DNA of 64,000 bases from Benincasa hispida (lineage: Eukaryota; Streptophyta; Magnoliopsida; Cucurbitales; Cucurbitaceae), in NCBI RefSeq assembly GCF_009727055.1, contig NC_052358.1, positions 41,343,337-41,407,336 of the forward strand, given 5' to 3'. The notes beneath the pieces are model-generated. The model had not been told where the DNA came from. It was given only the letters and a program-made list of their open reading frames with translations, and ran no database searches. Made by a program: the position numbers and the translations under genes. Shown one piece after another: positions 22,316 through 32,887 of the stretch (the stretch's first letter is position 1; every line of letters starts with the position of its first letter).

Positions 22316-23413
22316 TCCGGCTCGGCTCCTTCTTCTCCTTTACCACAGTTTTTCCACTCTGCAATGTCACCACTTGACATTGCTCTTTACCCGTACCTCC
22401 TAGGTTGCGTGGGAGTTCCGTTGACCTCGGCAAGGTCCCTTGCGGTCTGTTCTTGAGTTTGCTCGCAATATGGCCCATCTGTAGTTCCAGGTTGAGGATA
22501 GACGTCGCTTGGTTTTGAAGCACAGTTTCGTTCTTCTCGATATATTACTTCAACAAACTTTCCAACGAGGAAGATTGCGGCGCCTACGAACTATTGGCTT
22601 GATTACTCGTCCGACCGTTATTTCACGGGAAAAATTCGAGTGGTCCTTCTTTTTGTGCCACTGATTGGAAATTTTGCTGCTGATTTTTCCACGCAAAGTT
22701 GGGGTGGTTTCTCCACTCAGGGTTGTACGTGTTAGAGAATGGATTATTCTTTACAAAATAAATAGACTGTGGGTTTTGTGGGCATTCCTCCATTGAGTTT
22801 CCTTCATCGCAAATAGCACACCTTGCGGCAGTCTGATTGATTGCATTCACTTGCCCACTATGCAGTGTTGGGCTGTTAATTGCGATTCCCTGTATCAAGT
22901 TCATCGTCGCAGTCATCTGACTCTGAAGTGATGCAATAGCACCATTATCTGCATCACTATCCTTTATTCTCAATCTTTGGTCGCTCTCTCTCCAGTCCTC
23001 GTGATTTTTAAAGATGCGACCAAGGATGTTCTTGGCCTCATCATATGTTTTGTCTAGCAGACCTCCAGGGGTTGCCGCATTGGCACCGGTCTGCAAAGCA
23101 GGATTTAATCCGTGATAAAAGATTTCCATTTGCAAGCAGTTTGGTAATCCGTTGTGTAGAGTCCCTTATCAGCCTCTTTCGCCCAAGCATTGCTGAGTGA
23201 TTCGTCCCTATCCTGTTCAAAATTGGTTATTAATTTTCTTCTCCTGGCATTTTCAGTTGGTGGGAAATATTTCTTCATAAACTTCTCTACCACTTGTTCC
23301 CAAGAAGTAATCTGCCCCAGTTCGAGAGAGTACACCCATTTTCGTGCCTGATCACACAAAGAACATGGAAACAAAGTTAGTCGAACATATTCGATAGAGA
23401 TATTCGGGAACAC
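22299..23413 (-). pseudogene. Ty3/gypsy gag
   Basis: 23413-23105 holds the Retrotrans_gag core (CDQARKWVYSLELGQITSWE, KYFPPTENARRRKLITNFEQ). A frame change near 23120 leads into 23135-22623 with GLNPALQTGANAATPGG, TYDEAKNILGRI, the zinc-knuckle region CAICDEGNSMEEC and FSNTYNPEWRNHPNFAWKNQ. In the knuckle the His of C-C-H-C is Asn. 22523-22299 ends with QVVTLQSGK, the usual Gag C-terminus. Three frames are needed to read it. Confidence 0.85.
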
Positions 23414-23840
23414 AAAAGTGTTGCAGATTCCTATGAAGCTCCAGAGGTGGGCGTGCGGATCCTCACCACGCCTTCCTCCAAACCATCCAGCAGTCTGGAT
23501 TATCTACAGTATCACAGTTTCATTTCGAATCGAGATCAATCAAGAGCAGGCCTCATGATTCTTGGGGAGAAATCGAAGAGGTTAGGCGATGCATAGTCTC
23601 GAATGGGCCTATTGCGATCGTTTGCCAGTAGGATTGGATTCGCCATGACATTGTTTTCGTTTGGTGCTCCATTTTCAAGTTGCTTCGCCATATTATCTTT
23701 CTCAAGTGGTTGTTGTTGGTGGCTATCTCTCAGTCTTCGTCGAAACGTCCTCTCAATCTCCGGGTCGTATTTCGCCAGAGATTGAGAGCTGCAAAGAAAT
23801 CAGAAAAATTACCATTAGCACACTGAATTTCTGAAGTCCT

Positions 23841-23859
23841 CGGCCACGACACCAAAAAC
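23841..23859 (-). other. primer-binding site of the Ty3/gypsy element
   Basis: On the minus strand, directly inside the 5' LTR, the sequence reads 'tttttggtgtcgtggccgag'. It resembles the tRNA-Asp-type primer site of Athila elements (TGGCGCCGTTGCCGGGGA) with several changes. Position and orientation agree with the gene order. Confidence 0.65.
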
Positions 23860-23860
23860 T

Positions 23861-25481
23861 TGATGCATTATTTTATGCGATGAAATTAATTAAATGAATT
23901 GCGGTGATGGGAACGTGTTGTGCAACAAGTTTTCTTAGTAGAATCCAAGTAATCCTACTGAGTTTCCTGGTAAGTCTAGGGTCGAACTGGGGGACTAAGG
24001 AAAATAGTATGCGGTAATAATTTTTAGGATAACTTTGCGGTAACAAATAAATTAATGATTGGTTGGTTTGTTGTTTGTGGAATAAAATGTATGTGGCAGA
24101 GTTCAGACAAGGGTTAATAGTACGGAAGATGCGATGAATATGTGGGGAACAGGTTAAGAAGGGTTTCTGTTAACACTTCCTAGGATTGCGTTCATGTTAT
24201 GCGATCATGCAACACACATACAATAGCAAATCATCTCTCAATGCAAATGCTACGGCTTTTATTTTTAGAACGCATGTGATATATGCGATAAAGTCTATAG
24301 GACCTACACATAAGCCTCTATTATTGTTTATGCGATGCATGTTGGCAAAGAGAGCTTATCTCTAAGTCCCTATCTCTCGCTTATGCAGATCTAATCTCGC
24401 TCTCTCGAGTCTAGATTCTAACCTAGCTCTCTCAAGTCTTAGGTTCTTTCTGTAGACTCTCTCTCGAGTAGCTCTAAAGGGGTGTTGGGCGCAACATAAG
24501 ACAAGATAATTGCATGTAATGAAGACCCTAGGTCATGTTAGCTTAGTTCTTCTCAACCCATTCGATAGAATTAGCTACTCATGCATGCTTTTAAGAGAGT
24601 GAACAGATGTAGATAAGCAAGTTCCATTTTATAGATATAGAATTGAAATACAGAATAACAATGCGAAATGAGAATAAAGAACTTGGTAGTAATCTCTTAC
24701 TTCCCAAGGCTTTTACATTGTTCTTCTCTACTCTGCTCAAAAGATAATCTCGCTCTCGTGAGAGTCGGCCCTCTCTCTGCTTTTCCACGTCTCTAGGTTT
24801 TCTCTCGAGCTGACCAGAGCGATCTTCTGGTGTCTCTTCCCTTCTCTCGCTCCACCTTCTAAGTAAAAGAAAAACTATGAACAAGGCTACTTCTATCTAA
24901 GGGAAAATTATTTAACTGTCCGAACTTCTTTACTGAAGGTTGCCTTCGGTATTTATAGAGCTTCGAGGTGAAAGGCTTCTTCTTTCTTATGATTGCACTG
25001 ATGGGATGACATTAATTATCTGTCTGATGCGCCGAATATTTGTCACCGAAAAATTGAGTGTATTTGCTATAGTAATTCGTTACGGCTTGTCAACTTAATT
25101 CGGAATTGATCGTCGTCAGCTTTTTGTCCCATCGTGATTTATTATGCTTTTCACCCAGATGTGGCCACCAAGTTTTGCCAGCTCTATGTGGCGACCTTCT
25201 TAAGTAGATATTTGCGAGCACAAAACACCGTATAGCCTTGTGGTAACGCGATCTTTTGATGCGCTCGGCCATTGATTTCTTTGGATCGCATTTTTTGCCT
25301 TGCATCAACGTATATTCTACGTAAAAATACATAAGTTAACTGTTTTAATGCAATCAATGCATGCGACGGCAATATTGTGAACTTAATGCTTTTTGGACGC
25401 AATCTTATATATTTTATCAACGCAAACCTGCATTGTTTAATAACTTAGTACTGTAATAACATGCATTTCTGCTCATTATTA
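23861..25481 (-). mobile_element. 5' LTR of the Ty3/gypsy element
   Basis: 1621 bp, starts TGATGCA on the plus strand and ends 'ctcattatta', matching 15445-17125 throughout except for a missing segment of about 60 bp near 24330 and scattered substitutions. Its terminal dinucleotide has drifted from CA to TA. Confidence 0.88.
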
Positions 25482-25486
25482 GTAGT

Positions 25487-26223
25487 TTTATGGTAATTGT
25501 GAGATAAAAGGAAAAATGTTTTCCTAATTTTAAAGAGTTACTACTTTTGGAAAGTTACTCACGGAAAAGGCTATCAAGTGAAATTGTTTGGCTAAGTGGT
25601 AGCTATAGAGAGACTAGACGTCGCACACATTGACTATACGATAGTTCCTTCAGCTGGTCGTAGCCAAACGATCGTGTGGCTTTGTCTATACGATAGGCTG
25701 CCATTTACTACACGATCGAGCACTTTATCTATACGATAGACTGTGTCATCTCTCACTTGCTCGATTGTCTACACGATCGTTGTCCTCTTGTCTCTTTTTC
25801 AAGACAAGTTCATACAGAGCCCACAACTCTTGGATTCTCAGACCGAGAATACCAAGGTAACCATTGTGGTGGTGTCCTCACTCAACTCGATTGGTTTCGA
25901 GGATTCGTGAAGGCCATTCATTGGGTTTGTGATCATTGTTTCGTTGCATTCGTGCTGATGATTGTGTTACACCGGTCGTTGCCTTCGAGGGCTTTGTTGA
26001 TATTCTTGGACGCGTTTGGATTGATCGAAGGAGTTTGAAGAATGGTTCTTCAAAGGTATGCATACTCTGTCCCTTGACATTCTTGGAAGCATGCTATAAT
26101 TTCGTTTTATGCATGACATGTTAGTTTCCATTTATTGACTGTAATTGTTAGTGTTCAATTTCGAATGGAATTTGGAATGATCATTTCTCTGCTCATGAAA
26201 ATTCTCATGTCTTATTTCCTTCA
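25487..26223 (+). mobile_element. element B 3' LTR, second part (also 5' LTR of C)
   Basis: Resumes at 'tttatggtaattgtgagataaaag' exactly where the 5' LTR continues at about 6974, and ends 'tttccttca' at 26223. It includes the 'acgatcgtgtg' motif region (25610-25790). Directly after it comes the element C leader. Confidence 0.88.
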
Positions 26224-27288
26224 GGTTATGCATTTAATTTCATGCATCATTTATATTATAAGTGTTATAATATATGTATTGCATGATTTAATTTTATAGC
26301 ATGCCCATGCATCATATATTATAAGTGTTGTACTATATGCTTGCATGCATAAATAACATAGCCATGCATCATTTATATTATAATCATTATAATATATTTT
26401 TTGAACTTATGCATGTTATGTATGTTATTTAATTTCACTATTTCGTTATATATAAGTGTTATGTATATGTAGTAATGAAATGAACATTGCATGATGCATG
26501 ATATTACTTTAGGCAATCTTATAAATGTTATAATTTTATAAAGTATGTCAATCGATGCAATGTAGGTTTTAATTTGTTTCATTTACTTTATGAGAGTTAT
26601 AAATAAATAAAATTAGAAATTAAAATCAATAACTAAGAGTTTCATGCAAACTTAAGTACAATCATTTTTTAAAATAGTTTTAAAATATGGTTCACATAGA
26701 CCTAAGTTCACAAATTTCTAATGAGATTAGAAATTAGATTAATCTTTTAAATCAGTTTAATAGGATTAAATTCATTTCAATAAAAGATTAAAATTGTAAC
26801 AAATGTATCTATAAGGGATCTTTTGTCTAAGGGGGGTTCTATCTAGGCTGGGGTATGTAAGATGACAAAATGGAACATCCCTACCCGAGAACCTACCTAG
26901 AAAGGTGAATTAGATAAATTAGCTACAAACATGCAATTGTTGATTAATATTTGTTAAAGTGTTTAACGAACATTAATCAAAATTGTTTAACTTTTTAAAG
27001 TAAGTGGTACTTTTGGATAAACTTAAACAATCACTTAGTAAAAATAATTAGCTGTATTTTTCATAAGTAAATTAAACCCTAGGTTGTTAAAATACTTAGT
27101 GGGAGGAAAAGATGTATATGATACGTTATTTTTTCACTCACGTTTCTCCCTTAATATTCACACCATGAGACTTATGCTTGGTCGTGAGGCACCCTCGGAG
27201 CGTCTCCCTTCAGATGGTGTTTGCATGGGTCAGTATCAAGATGACTGGAGAGAGTATTATAGTAAGTGGAAGAGGACTGTGTGTCAAC
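26224..27288 (+). repeat. element C leader, first part (PBS-less)
   Basis: Starts 'ggttatgcatttaatttcatg' immediately after the LTR, the same junction as in element A. The AT-rich 'ttataagtgttataat' repeats run to about 26640, then a stretch collinear with A 1640-2060 and B 9150-9590. No TGGTATCAGAGC is present. From about 27090 the duplicated leader module begins and is interrupted at 27289. Confidence 0.7.
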
Positions 27289-28075
27289 CTATGAAGCACA
27301 GCTACAGATATGAGTACATGATACGAATACGATCGGATACGATGATTCGTCAATTTCTAAAAAACTAAGATACGGATACGTCTAAGGATACGTCACTTTT
27401 TTATATATTTTTTAATATATATATTTATAAAAAACAAGGATACTGATACGTTGAAGATACATTTTTTTTCTTTAAAAAAATCTAGGATATAGATAAATTT
27501 AACATACAAGTTAATAACAATAGCACAAAATAGAATACGAACACTGAAATACAATATAAAAAAAGTAACATCTAAAATGTTGAAGTACAATAGTTAATAA
27601 AATACAATAGAAAAGTGACTCATATTGCAAAGAAGAAGAAAAAGATTAGAGAGAGAAGTATGAAGATCAACAAAGAACTTATTGTTGAAGACATCCAAAT
27701 GGTTTATATTTTGGTGGACTTTGTGGGGACTTAAATGTGAAGATGGAGATTAGATGATTCTAGTCTATGGTTTGGTCCGTTATTTATTTATTTTTCTTTT
27801 AGTTTTGGACTCAAATAGTGAGCTTTTTAAATAGGTTGCCTAATTTTAGATTGGGAAAGATGAGATGAGTTACTTGCCTTTTTTTCTTAAAAAAAAGTAC
27901 GCACAGAAATAGATACGTCAAATCGCGTGTTAGATACGTATCTGGAAGTATGTGAAAGTATAGATACTTCAAATCACGTGTCAAATACGTATCTGTGAAG
28001 TATCTGAAAATATCAGTATCTGATACGTGTCTGATACTAATTCTTTGCCTCACATGAAGTATCCGTGCTTCATAG
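27289..28075 (+). mobile_element. non-autonomous hAT-like DNA transposon
   Basis: 787 bp with inverted ends CTATGAAGCAC...GTGCTTCATAG (11 perfect bases, 15 of 17 overall), flanked by a perfect 8-bp duplication GTGTCAAC (27281-27288 and 28076-28083). Eight-base duplications are typical of hAT elements. Both subterminal regions are rich in 'gatacg' and 'gatacgt' repeats, which in hAT elements can serve as transposase sites. No transposase is encoded. The strand is arbitrary. It split the element C leader module after that element had inserted. Confidence 0.82.
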
Positions 28076-28083
28076 GTGTCAAC

Positions 28084-28700
28084 ATGTCCTAAGTTCTTTT
28101 GCAATTTTTTGCACCATGAGACCTTCTTGCACAGCCTCGAGGCGCCCTAGGAGTATCCCCCTTTGGATGGTTTGTCCTAATCGAGTTTTTCCTTCGATTG
28201 CCTCATTGGGGTGAAACTCTAGGATCTACAATGGAGGGTCACACTTATGGAAAATTATTAAGCAAGTTAATGATTTCTTAACCGAATAAATGATGACTGA
28301 TTGTTATAGGAATAAGAGTTATTCTAGTGTAATGATTGGTTGAGAGTGTCTCAATTCAGTGAGGGGACAACTACTACCCTTCGGTGGCTTTTGTCTAAAA
28401 TCACTGAAGAGTCATTTCAAAATTAGATGTTAAATGAGGTTCATTTAAATTTTTCTAAAACTGATTGGATTTTTTAAGAGTTATGCTAAAATATAATGTA
28501 GATCAATGTGTTTATATTTCAGAAAATATTTCAAATAGCATTTTTCTATTAGTTGCCTTTTCTAGTTTGACCGATTTCAGTTACACGATGTGGAAATAAT
28601 CTATTAAAATGTTTTTCTTGGAAACGACCTCAAAACTGTCATGACTGAGGATTGTCCTCAAGTCTCAATCCCTGATTCACCATGAAATGTTCGTAATGCA
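28084..28700 (+). other. element C leader, second part, with Gag N-terminal remnant
   Basis: Continues the leader after the hAT insertion: 28110-28170 is the second copy of the duplicated module ('gcaccatgagac..cttgcac.gcctcg.ggcgccctagg'). Toward 28560-28690 it is collinear with the B region that encodes the normal Gag start (up to 'gattgtcctcaagtctcaatcc'), but with stops. Confidence 0.55.
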
Positions 28701-28712
28701 TATGAGGTATGG

Positions 28713-29296
28713 ATGAAGGCTAATTCGAGTGCCCGAGTTCACATTTTGGCAAGCATACTTGATGTGTTGGCCAAAAGGTTTAAGAACATGGTCATTGCAC
28801 ATGAGATCATGGAATCAATGCGAGAATTGTTTCAACGAAAGTTCTCACGATTCAAGAAAAATGGGATTGATGATAGTGAAACCAGTAGTATCAGTTCCCA
28901 AGATAATCTCCAGTTCAAATTGAATATCAAGGGACTAATAGAGAAAGCAATCGTTGCCAACTCTGATGAAGTTCGTCGACGAGGATTGTCCTCTGAATGA
29001 AACTTGGAGTTTATGACTTGGGTTCTGGAGCTGATCCCACTACTCTCTAGAAAAGGAAGAACTCCAAAGAAAATAAATCTTATTTATTTGTCTTGGAGAC
29101 ATGCTTAGGAGAGAATGATGATTCTGACTGGATAGTTGATTCAAGAGCTACTAACCACGTGAGTTATTCCCATCAAGGAATTAATTCTTGGAAACACTTG
29201 GACGTTGGAGAGATAACTCTTAGAGTTGGTACTAATTAAGCCATTTTAATTGTTGCTATAGGCAAGCTTAAGTTATTTTTTGACAATAAACAATAT
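28713..29296 (+). pseudogene. element C gag N-part fused to protease start
   Basis: 28713-29000 encodes MKANSSARVHILASILDVLA, MESMRELFQRKFSRFKKNG and the unfamiliar segment IDDSETSSISSQDNLQFKLN IKGLIEKAIVANSDEVRRRG in place of the Gag centre and knuckle. It is slightly longer than in A and B. After a frame change the remnant continues to DWIVDSRATNHVSYS at about 29126-29165, where the protease active-site DSG is DSR. Stops follow up to 29240. Confidence 0.75.
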
Positions 29297-29935
29297 ATGT
29301 TATTAGATGACGTATATGTAGTTCCTCATATTAAGAGGAACCTAATTTCTGTTTCCTGTCTAATTGAACCAAAATACTCTATATCCTTCTTTGGGAATAA
29401 AGTGTTTATTTTTAAGAATGAAATGGAGTTAGGTTTTAGTTCAATGAAAAATAACTTATATGTACTAAGGTCGTTAGTCATAAAAGTCGTGCTCAATATT
29501 GAAATATTCAAAACAACAACTATAAAAAGACCGAGAATTTATCATAAAGAAAATACCCATCTTTGGCATCTAAGGTTAGGCCATATCAATCTCAATAGGA
29601 TTGAGAGGTTGGTGAAAAGTGGACTTCTAAATGGTTTAAAAGAAAACTCTTTACCAGTATGTGAGTAATGCCTTGAAGGCAAAATGACCAAACGATCTTT
29701 TACTGGAAAAGGTTATAGAGCCAAATAAACCTTGGAGCTTATACATTCAGACCTCTGTGGTTCGATGAATGTAAGAGTACGAGGTGGGTATGAATATTTC
29801 ATCTCTTTCATAGATGATTATTCTAGATTTGGGTATCTATACCTGATGCAACATAAGTCTGAAGCTTTTGAAAAGTTCAAGGACTACAAGACTAAAGTTG
29901 AAAACTTATTAGGTAAAAAGATAAAAACACTATGA
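29297..29935 (+). pseudogene. element C protease tail, pre-integrase and integrase start
   Basis: 29297-29668 reads VVPHIKRNLISVSCLIEPKY, NNLYVLRSLVIK and THLWHLRLGHINLNRIERLV, then stops at TAA within 'VCE'. 29732-29935 reads MELIHSDLCGSMNVRVRGGY, FISFIDDYSRFGYLYLMQHK and ENLLGKKIKTL; a TGA then interrupts just before the SDRGGEY block with the second catalytic Asp. Confidence 0.8.
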
Positions 29936-30430
29936 TCTGATCGTGGTGGAGAGTATGTGGACGTAAGATTCCAAAACTATATGATGGAACATGGAATCAC
30001 GTCCCAACTCTCAGTCCCAAGTACAACTTAGCAGAATGATGTACCAGAAAGGAGAAACAGAACCCTATTGGACATGGTTCGGTCTATGATGACATATACT
30101 CATCTTTCTGACTCGTTTTGGGGATATGCAGTAGAGAATGCAATTTATATTTTGAACAACGTTCCCTCAAAGAGTGTTTTTGAAATACCTTTTGAGTTAT
30201 GGAGAGATCGTAAAGGTAGTTTACGCTACTTCAGAATTTGGGGATGTCCAGCCTATGTGCTAATGGAAAACCCCAAAAAGTTGGAACCTCGTTCCAAAGT
30301 GTGCCTATTTGTAGGCTACCCCAAGGAAACGAAAGGTGGATACTTCTATGATCCAAGTGAGAATAAAGTGTTTGTATCGACAAACGCTACCTTCTTGGAA
30401 GAAGACCATATGAGGGACCATAAACCATGA
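29936..30430 (+). pseudogene. element C integrase, rear part
   Basis: The region after the TGA at 29936 reads SDRGGEYVDVRFQNYMMEHG, then stops near the third catalytic residue. 30068-30430 is open: MDMVRSMMTYTHLSDSFWGY, FELWRDRKGSLRYFRIWGCP, VCLFVGYPKETKGGYFYDPS and ENKVFVSTNATFLEEDHMRD, ending in TGA. This is the standard end of copia integrase. Confidence 0.82.
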
Positions 30431-30553
30431 AGTAAACTGGTTTTAAGTGAGATTTCTAATGAGCGTGCTGAGACTTCAACAAAAGTTGTTAAATAGGCTG
30501 ATACATCAACAAGGGTTGTTGATATCAGTTCATCTAGTCATCCATCTCAAGAG

Positions 30554-31667
30554 TTGAGATGGCCTCGATGTAGTGGGAGGGTTATGAACCCACCAATACG
30601 TTACATGAGTTTAACAGAAGCCCAAAACATCATAAGTGATGATGGAGTTGAGGATCCATTGTCTTATAAGCAAGCAATAGAAAATGTTGACAAAGATGAA
30701 TGGATTAAAGCCACGAAACAAGAAATGAAGTCCATGTAATTCAATTCTGTCTGGGAGCTTGTAGATCAACCTAATGGGGTAAAACCTATAGGTTGTAAAT
30801 GGATCTATAAGATGAAAAGAGGTGTAGATGGAAAGGTACAGATCTTTAAAGCTAGACTTATGAAGAAACTTTCTCACCTATTTTCATGTTAAAGTCTATC
30901 AGGATTCTCTTGTCCATAGGCATATATTATGACTATGAGATATGGAAAATAGACGTCAAGGCTGACTTTTTGAATGGTTATCTTGAAGAGACCATCTACA
31001 TGAATCAACCAGAAGGATTCATTGAACAAGATCAAGAACAAAATGTTTGCAAGCTTAATCGGTCCGTTTATGGATTGAAACAAGAATCTCGATCTTGGAA
31101 TATAAGATTTGATACTGTGATCAAATCTTATGGCTTTGATCAGAATATTGATGAGCCTTGTGTTTACAAAAAAAATCATCAATAGCTCAATAGCTTTCCT
31201 CGTGTTATATGTGGATGATATCCTACTTATTAGGAATGATGTAGGATTTCTGACTGATGTAAAGAAATGGCTAGCCGCCCAATTTCAAATGAAAGATTTA
31301 GGAGAGGCACAGTTTGTTTTAGGGATCCAGATTATAAGGGATCATAAGAACAAAAGGTTGGTCTTGTCTCAGGCATCGTATATTGACAAGATATTTGTCA
31401 GATATTCAATGCACAATTCCAAGAAGGGTTTATTACCTTTCAAGCATGGAATTATATGGTCTAAGGAATAGTGTCCTAAGACTCCTCAAGAGGTTGAGGA
31501 AACGAGACGAATTCCCTATGCATCGGCTATTGGCAGCCTTATGTATGCAATGCTATGTACTAGACCTGATATTTGCTATGCAGTAGGGAATATCAGTCGA
31601 TATCAGTCCAATCTAAGATTAGATCACTGGACGACAGTCAAAATGATCCTCAAGTATCTTCGGAGAA
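30554..31667 (+). pseudogene. element C reverse transcriptase
   Basis: 30554-30739 is the N-terminal part (CSGRVMNPPIRYMSLTEAQN, GVEDPLSYKQAIENVDKDEW). Part of the next block is deleted: after 'KARL' at about 30858 the text jumps to 'KKLSHLF'. 30886-31185 reads YYDYEIWKIDVKADFLNGYL and KLNRSVYGLKQESRSWNIRF. 31130-31471 has LYVDDILLI with YVDD intact at 31208-31219, then LGEAQFVLGIQIIRDHKNKR. The thumb continues to LKYLRR at 31667, where foreign DNA begins. Confidence 0.85.
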
Positions 31668-31809
31668 AAACCACCACCCGCCTGGCAACCCCAGGAAAAC
31701 AACCCAGGACTGTAACTGATCTTCTTTCTATCCTCGTGTGTGATCGGATATTGAAGTCGTTCATCTTCTAGACTCAAGCCTGGGAAGATTGGAGGAGATC
31801 CATTAACAC

Positions 31810-31847
31810 CTGTCTCTTATACACATCTAGATGTGTATAAGAGACAG
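31810..31847. other. Tn5 mosaic-end pair (mate-pair junction adapter)
   Basis: 31810-31828 is CTGTCTCTTATACACATCT and 31829-31847 is its exact reverse complement. This is the 19-bp Tn5 mosaic end, twice, tail to tail, exactly as in the junction adapter of transposase-based mate-pair libraries. It is followed by a run of G up to 31857. There is no Tn5/IS50 sequence around it. Confidence 0.97.
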
Positions 31848-31969
31848 GGGGGGGGGGTGACTCTTTCCTCACATGTTGAGCACTGTTGATTAGAAGTTCT
31901 GGGCTAGCTCAACTCCACCCCTACCAGGGCCCTACCGGTGATCAGCTTTCAAAAAAGCACCTCTGTTTA

Positions 31970-32233
31970 CGCCCCTTAGAAGGGCCTCCCCCTTTCCTTC
32001 CTTCCCCTTGAACTTCCCCTCCTTCCTTCCCCCCTTTGAAGAGGACTCGAACCTCCACGCTTTTTAGCACGAGATTTTGGATGAAAGGTTCAAGGAAAAA
32101 TATAAATTATTTTTTATGCCCTTTCTGGAGTATGTGTTTGTGTTCCAAGGAGGGGTCACAGTATGCGCATTCCCTGGGCAAGAAGGATCCATTGAGAGGA
32201 AGGAAGGAAGGGGAGAGGCCCTCCTAGGGGGCG
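31970..32233. repeat. inverted repeat, 36-bp arms
   Basis: 31970-32005 and 32198-32233 match as inverted copies at 32 of 36 positions (arms rich in 'ccttccttcc' and 'agggcct'). About 190 bp lie between them, including the tRNA-like half. The right arm ends two bases before the element C sequence resumes. It may be a palindromic organellar repeat or a small foldback element. Confidence 0.7.
32036..32079 (-). tRNA. partial plastid-type tRNA-Leu(CAA), 3' half only
   Basis: On the minus strand it reads from the anticodon CAA through 'aatctcgtgctaaa', the variable arm, and the T-arm 'ggttcgagtcctcttcaa', which I recognise from plastid trnL-CAA (also carried in plant mitochondria). The 5' half, including the D-arm, and the last acceptor bases are absent or changed. 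Not a functional gene. It suggests an organellar source for this part of the foreign segment. Confidence 0.6.
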
Positions 32234-32235
32234 CG

Positions 32236-32759
32236 AGGGACTATATGCTCGTGTTGGAGATAAGGATTTGATCCTTACAAGATACACAAACTCTAACTTT
32301 CAGATTGATCGGGATTCTCGAAAATCCACATTAGGGTTAGTGTTTACTTTGAATGAAGGGCCTATAGTATGACCAAGCATCAAGCAAGGATGCATCGCAG
32401 ACTCCACTATGGAAGCCGAATACGTAGTTGCTTGTGGAACTGCTAAAGAGGTTGTTTGGCTTAAGAAGTTCCTTACTGATTTGGAAATTATTCTAAATAT
32501 TTCTTTTCCCATCACACTTTGTTGTGATAACAGTGGTACTGTGGAAAATTCTAAGGAACTTAGGAGTCACCGAAGAGGCAAGCACATAAAACGAAAATAT
32601 CATTTGATTCGGGAGATTGTGCATCGAGGTGATGTGATTGTCACAAAGATTTCTTCAGAGCACAACGTCACTGATCCGTTTACAAAGGCTCTCACGGCTA
32701 AAGTGTTCGAGAGTCAACTAGAAAGTCTAGGTCTACGAGATATGCAGCATGTTGTCTAG
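32236..32759 (+). pseudogene. element C RNase H
   Basis: After the foreign segment the element resumes at 'agggactatatgctcg'. A shift near 32360 separates the first part (SNFQIDRDSRKSTLGLVFTL) from the open frame 32409-32759: MEAEYVVACGTAKEVVWLKK, ITLCCDNSGTVENSKELRSH, REIVHRGDVIVTKISSEHNV and DPFTKALTAKVFESQLESLG ending MQHVV and TAG. This is the normal C-terminus of copia Pol. Confidence 0.85.
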
Positions 32760-32855
32760 GACAAGTGGGAGATGTTACTGGGGTATAGTATATGCCCCAG
32801 TTTATTGTGATTTTGTACTTTATTTATATTGTACATTAGATTCCCTAAGCTTTAA

Positions 32856-32887
32856 GACAAGTGGGAGATTGTGGACAAGTGGGAGAT
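32856..32887 (+). other. duplicated polypurine tract of element C
   Basis: The 18-bp 'gacaagtgggagattgtg' is directly repeated (32856-32873, then from 32874) and the second copy runs into TGTTGGG of the LTR at 32888. Confidence 0.75.

Larger units (their letters stand above)
15445..25481 (-). mobile_element. Athila-like Ty3/gypsy element (full-length, inactive)
   Basis: 10,037 bp with LTRs 15445-17125 and 23861-25481, both TGATG..CA/TA. It lies inside a copia LTR and is flanked by near-identical 5-bp duplications (gtggt 15440-15444, gtagt 25482-25486). On the minus strand the order is LTR, PBS, gag, protease, RT, RNase H, integrase, noncoding, polypurine tract, LTR: the Ty3/gypsy order. The PBS resembles the tRNA-Asp site of Athila elements. 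The LTRs differ by an indel of about 60 bp (near 15920-15980) and many substitutions, so the insertion is not recent. Confidence 0.92.
5644..26223 (+). mobile_element. Ty1/copia element B (degenerate, with both LTRs)
   Basis: 5' LTR 5644-7716, PBS 7719-7734, leader 7717-10440, broken gag-pol 10441-13985, polypurine tract before 14100, and a 3' LTR in two parts (14100-15444 and 25487-26223) split by a Ty3/gypsy insertion. The two LTRs are about 2.07 and 2.08 kb. Without the insertion the element is about 10.5 kb. It is the most complete of the three tandem copies and the only one with a recognisable primer-binding site. Confidence 0.87.
31668..32235. other. foreign segment in element C, probable assembly artefact
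   Basis: Elements A and B continue without a break from LKYLRR to the next RNase H residues. Here 568 bp intervene and only a few bases of the element are lost. The segment holds a double Tn5 mosaic end (31810-31847) followed by ten extra G, GC-richer DNA unlike its surroundings, a tRNA-like half, and imperfect inverted repeats. No target duplication is visible. The best explanation is a chimeric mate-pair read used to close a gap; a real insertion of organelle DNA for the part right of the adapter cannot be excluded. Confidence 0.8.

Noticed and set aside
31810..31847. A natural Tn5/IS50 insertion
   Set aside because: Only the bare 19-bp ends are present, tail to tail, with no transposase, no 9-bp duplication, and a G run beside them. 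This fits a library adapter, not a transposon.
32036..32079. Functional tRNA-Leu gene
   Set aside because: Only the 3' half is present; D-arm and acceptor pairing are missing.
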